Origin: RGIG5612 sp045601405
Lineage (GTDB): Bacteria > Bacillota > Clostridia > Lachnospirales > Lachnospiraceae
Direction of reading: 5' to 3'
Length of the DNA stretch: 31,489 nucleotides
Assembly: GCA_045601405.1 (NCBI GenBank)
Contig: JAZRZO010000059.1
Location: 1 to 31,489 of the forward strand
Positions 31,036 through 31,489 of the stretch are shown piece by piece; within the stretch, counting starts at the first letter, position 1, and each line of letters begins with the position of its first letter. Under the pieces are notes generated by a model, which worked only from the letters and a program-made list of their open reading frames with translations, was not told the DNA's origin and did no database searches. The position numbers were made by a program, and so were the translations under genes.

Positions 31036-31102
31036 CCGCCGGGGCTTCGCCCCTTTCAGGCCACGTCGAATACTTCGTGCTTGCGCACTTGTATTCTCCT
31101 TG
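31036..31102. other. Structured 67-bp spacer between the two repeat copies
   Basis: It contains GGGGC-ttc-GCCCC (31041-31053) and a nested stem GAATAC...GTGC-ttgc-GCAC...GTATTC (31068-31096). It is more GC-rich than the flanks. No gene is visible. It may be what remains of DNA once lying between the repeats. Confidence 0.45.
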
Positions 31103-31185
31103 TTCAAGTCCCATCTAATATTCTTATAAAAAAACAACAACGTGCCACAGGCACGTTGCTGTTTTTTGTGCGGAGGATGGGACTT
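31103..31185. repeat. tRNA-Leu 3'-end/terminator duplication, copy 2
   Basis: The intact copy, whose right end belongs to the functional tRNA-Leu. TTCAAGTCCCATC (31103-31115) is a perfect 13-bp inverted copy of GATGGGACTTGAA (31176-31188), the tRNA T-arm region. Confidence 0.85.
31138..31168. terminator. Terminator of tRNA-Leu (bidirectional), copy 2
   Basis: CAACGTGCC (31138-31146), loop ACA, GGCACGTTG (31150-31158). On the minus strand the stem is followed by TTGTTTTTTT, a good U-tract, 10 nt after the tRNA 3' end. Confidence 0.85.
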
Positions 31186-31252
31186 GAACCCACACGACCT
31201 TGCGGTCACTAGATCCTTAGTCTAGCTCGTCTGCCAGTTCCGACACCTCCGC
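31169..31252 (-). tRNA. tRNA-Leu (AAG)
   Basis: An 84-nt class II tRNA on the minus strand: acceptor GCGGAGG/CCTCCGC, anticodon stem CTAGA/TCTAG, loop CTAAGGA with anticodon AAG (31218-31216), and a long variable arm (TGACCGCAAGGTCGT). A34 would need conversion to inosine to read CUC. CCA is not encoded. Confidence 0.93.
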
Positions 31253-31284
31253 AGCTTCAGGTCTTATTTCAACCCAGCCCTGAC

Positions 31285-31312
31285 ATTATATCACAATATT
31301 ACCTAAATACAA
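31285..31312 (-). promoter_or_regulatory. Promoter of tRNA-Leu
   Basis: Minus strand: TTGTAT (31312-31307), 16-nt spacer, TATAAT (31290-31285) with an upstream TG (extended -10). Start near 31278 leaves about 25 nt before the tRNA. Confidence 0.65.
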
Positions 31313-31352
31313 TCATTATATTTAATTTATTTCATTTATGATGATGCAGAGT

Positions 31353-31445
31353 AAATTCCCAAAGTAAATCCCACAGTAGGAATTAAAGTTGGATTTACTC
31401 TGGGAAATTTTTTGCCGTAGAATTTACCTTGGGAAATCATCCCAA
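31353..31445. repeat. Cluster of three related 18-nt motifs (operator-like)
   Basis: The motif GGATTTACTCTGGGAAAT (31391-31408) recurs as GAATTTACCTTGGGAAAT (31420-31437; 15 of 18 identical) and in inverted orientation at 31371-31354 (16 of 18). The inverted pair can form a long imperfect stem around a 19-nt loop (31372-31390). A further small palindrome TTGGGA-aatca-TCCCAA spans 31429-31445. A candidate promoter (TTTACT 31394-31399, 18-nt spacer, TAGAAT 31418-31423) overlaps the direct copies. Confidence 0.6.
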
Positions 31446-31470
31446 ATATTTTTCACGGAGGTATAATCCT

Positions 31471-31489
31471 ATGACAAACCAATTCAATC
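31471..31489 (+). CDS. Start of a new gene (partial, beyond window)
   Basis: ATG at 31471 reading MTNQFN, with GGAGGT (31457-31462) 8 nt upstream. The strong ribosome site supports a real gene. Only six residues are visible and no family can be named. Confidence 0.6.

Noticed and set aside
30954..31185. Possible CRISPR-like repeat/spacer unit
   Set aside because: There are only two copies, each 82-83 bp and containing tRNA and terminator sequence, and no cas genes are near.
30955..31212. Open frames on both strands containing MGLEPTRPCGH-like and repeat-derived peptides
   Set aside because: They are translations of tRNA-Leu, its duplicated 3' end and the terminators, a familiar source of false proteins.

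Overview
The window is a chromosomal stretch of a Gram-positive, mid-GC member of Clostridia, most likely Lachnospiraceae. This rests on Firmicutes gene order, AGGAGG-type ribosome sites, a CIRCE/HrcA heat-shock operon, and the style of the proteins and terminators. Almost all of it is housekeeping DNA. The less ordinary material is in the regulatory gaps and in the last 1.5 kb.

Layout. (1) 1-3852: tail of an unknown gene, then ylxM-ffh-rpsP-khpA-rimM-trmD (protein targeting, ribosome assembly, tRNA m1G37). (2) 3876-10514: CIRCE-controlled hrcA-grpE-dnaK-dnaJ, continuing into prmA and rsmE. (3) 10650-14348: cysteine desulfurase, thiI and mtaB, a sulfur-dependent tRNA-modification block. (4) 14450-19918: ireB-ruvX-DUF1292, RNase J, a short MltG-like membrane protein, trmR and a U32 (TrhP-type) protein. 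This is the Bacillus yrzL-yrrK-yrzB-yrrL-yrrM-yrrN order with RNase J inserted. (5) 19963-23961: an esterase, a 54-residue membrane protein, a CPBP protease, an atypical acyl carrier protein, phosphate acetyltransferase and NAD synthetase. (6) 24028-24177: tRNA-Met and tRNA-Val on the minus strand, followed by a minus-strand alpha/beta hydrolase. (7) 25248-28959: ispF-cysE-cysS-mrnC-rlmB, resembling the Bacillus isoprenoid/cysteine/RNA-maturation cluster. (8) 28967-30156: two overlapping half-size chromate-transporter genes. (9) 30193-31489: a heavily decayed radical SAM pseudogene, a duplicated tRNA-Leu 3'-end/terminator unit, tRNA-Leu(AAG), an AT-rich repeat-bearing operator-like region, and the start of a new gene.

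Functional threads. Several genes act on tRNA or rRNA: trmD, rimM, rsmE, thiI with its cysteine desulfurase, mtaB, trmR with the U32 protein, mrnC, rlmB and RNase J. CysE makes the cysteine precursor used by CysS and, as cysteine, by the desulfurase.

Most noteworthy. Four genes (ylxM, the cysteine desulfurase, the esterase, cysE) have a sigma-A-like -10 hexamer exactly 9 nt before an ATG with no Shine-Dalgarno; a fifth (the hydrolase) has a 6-nt gap. This suggests leaderless or nearly leaderless transcripts. Other points are perfect palindromes inside the ylxM and hrcA promoters, an acyl carrier protein without the DSL motif, an MltG homologue without its catalytic domain, the tRNA-Leu terminator duplication, and a repeated 17-18-nt motif near both window ends. 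I saw no CRISPR array, intact transposase, phage module or clear defence system. All calls come from reading the sequence, without database searches.
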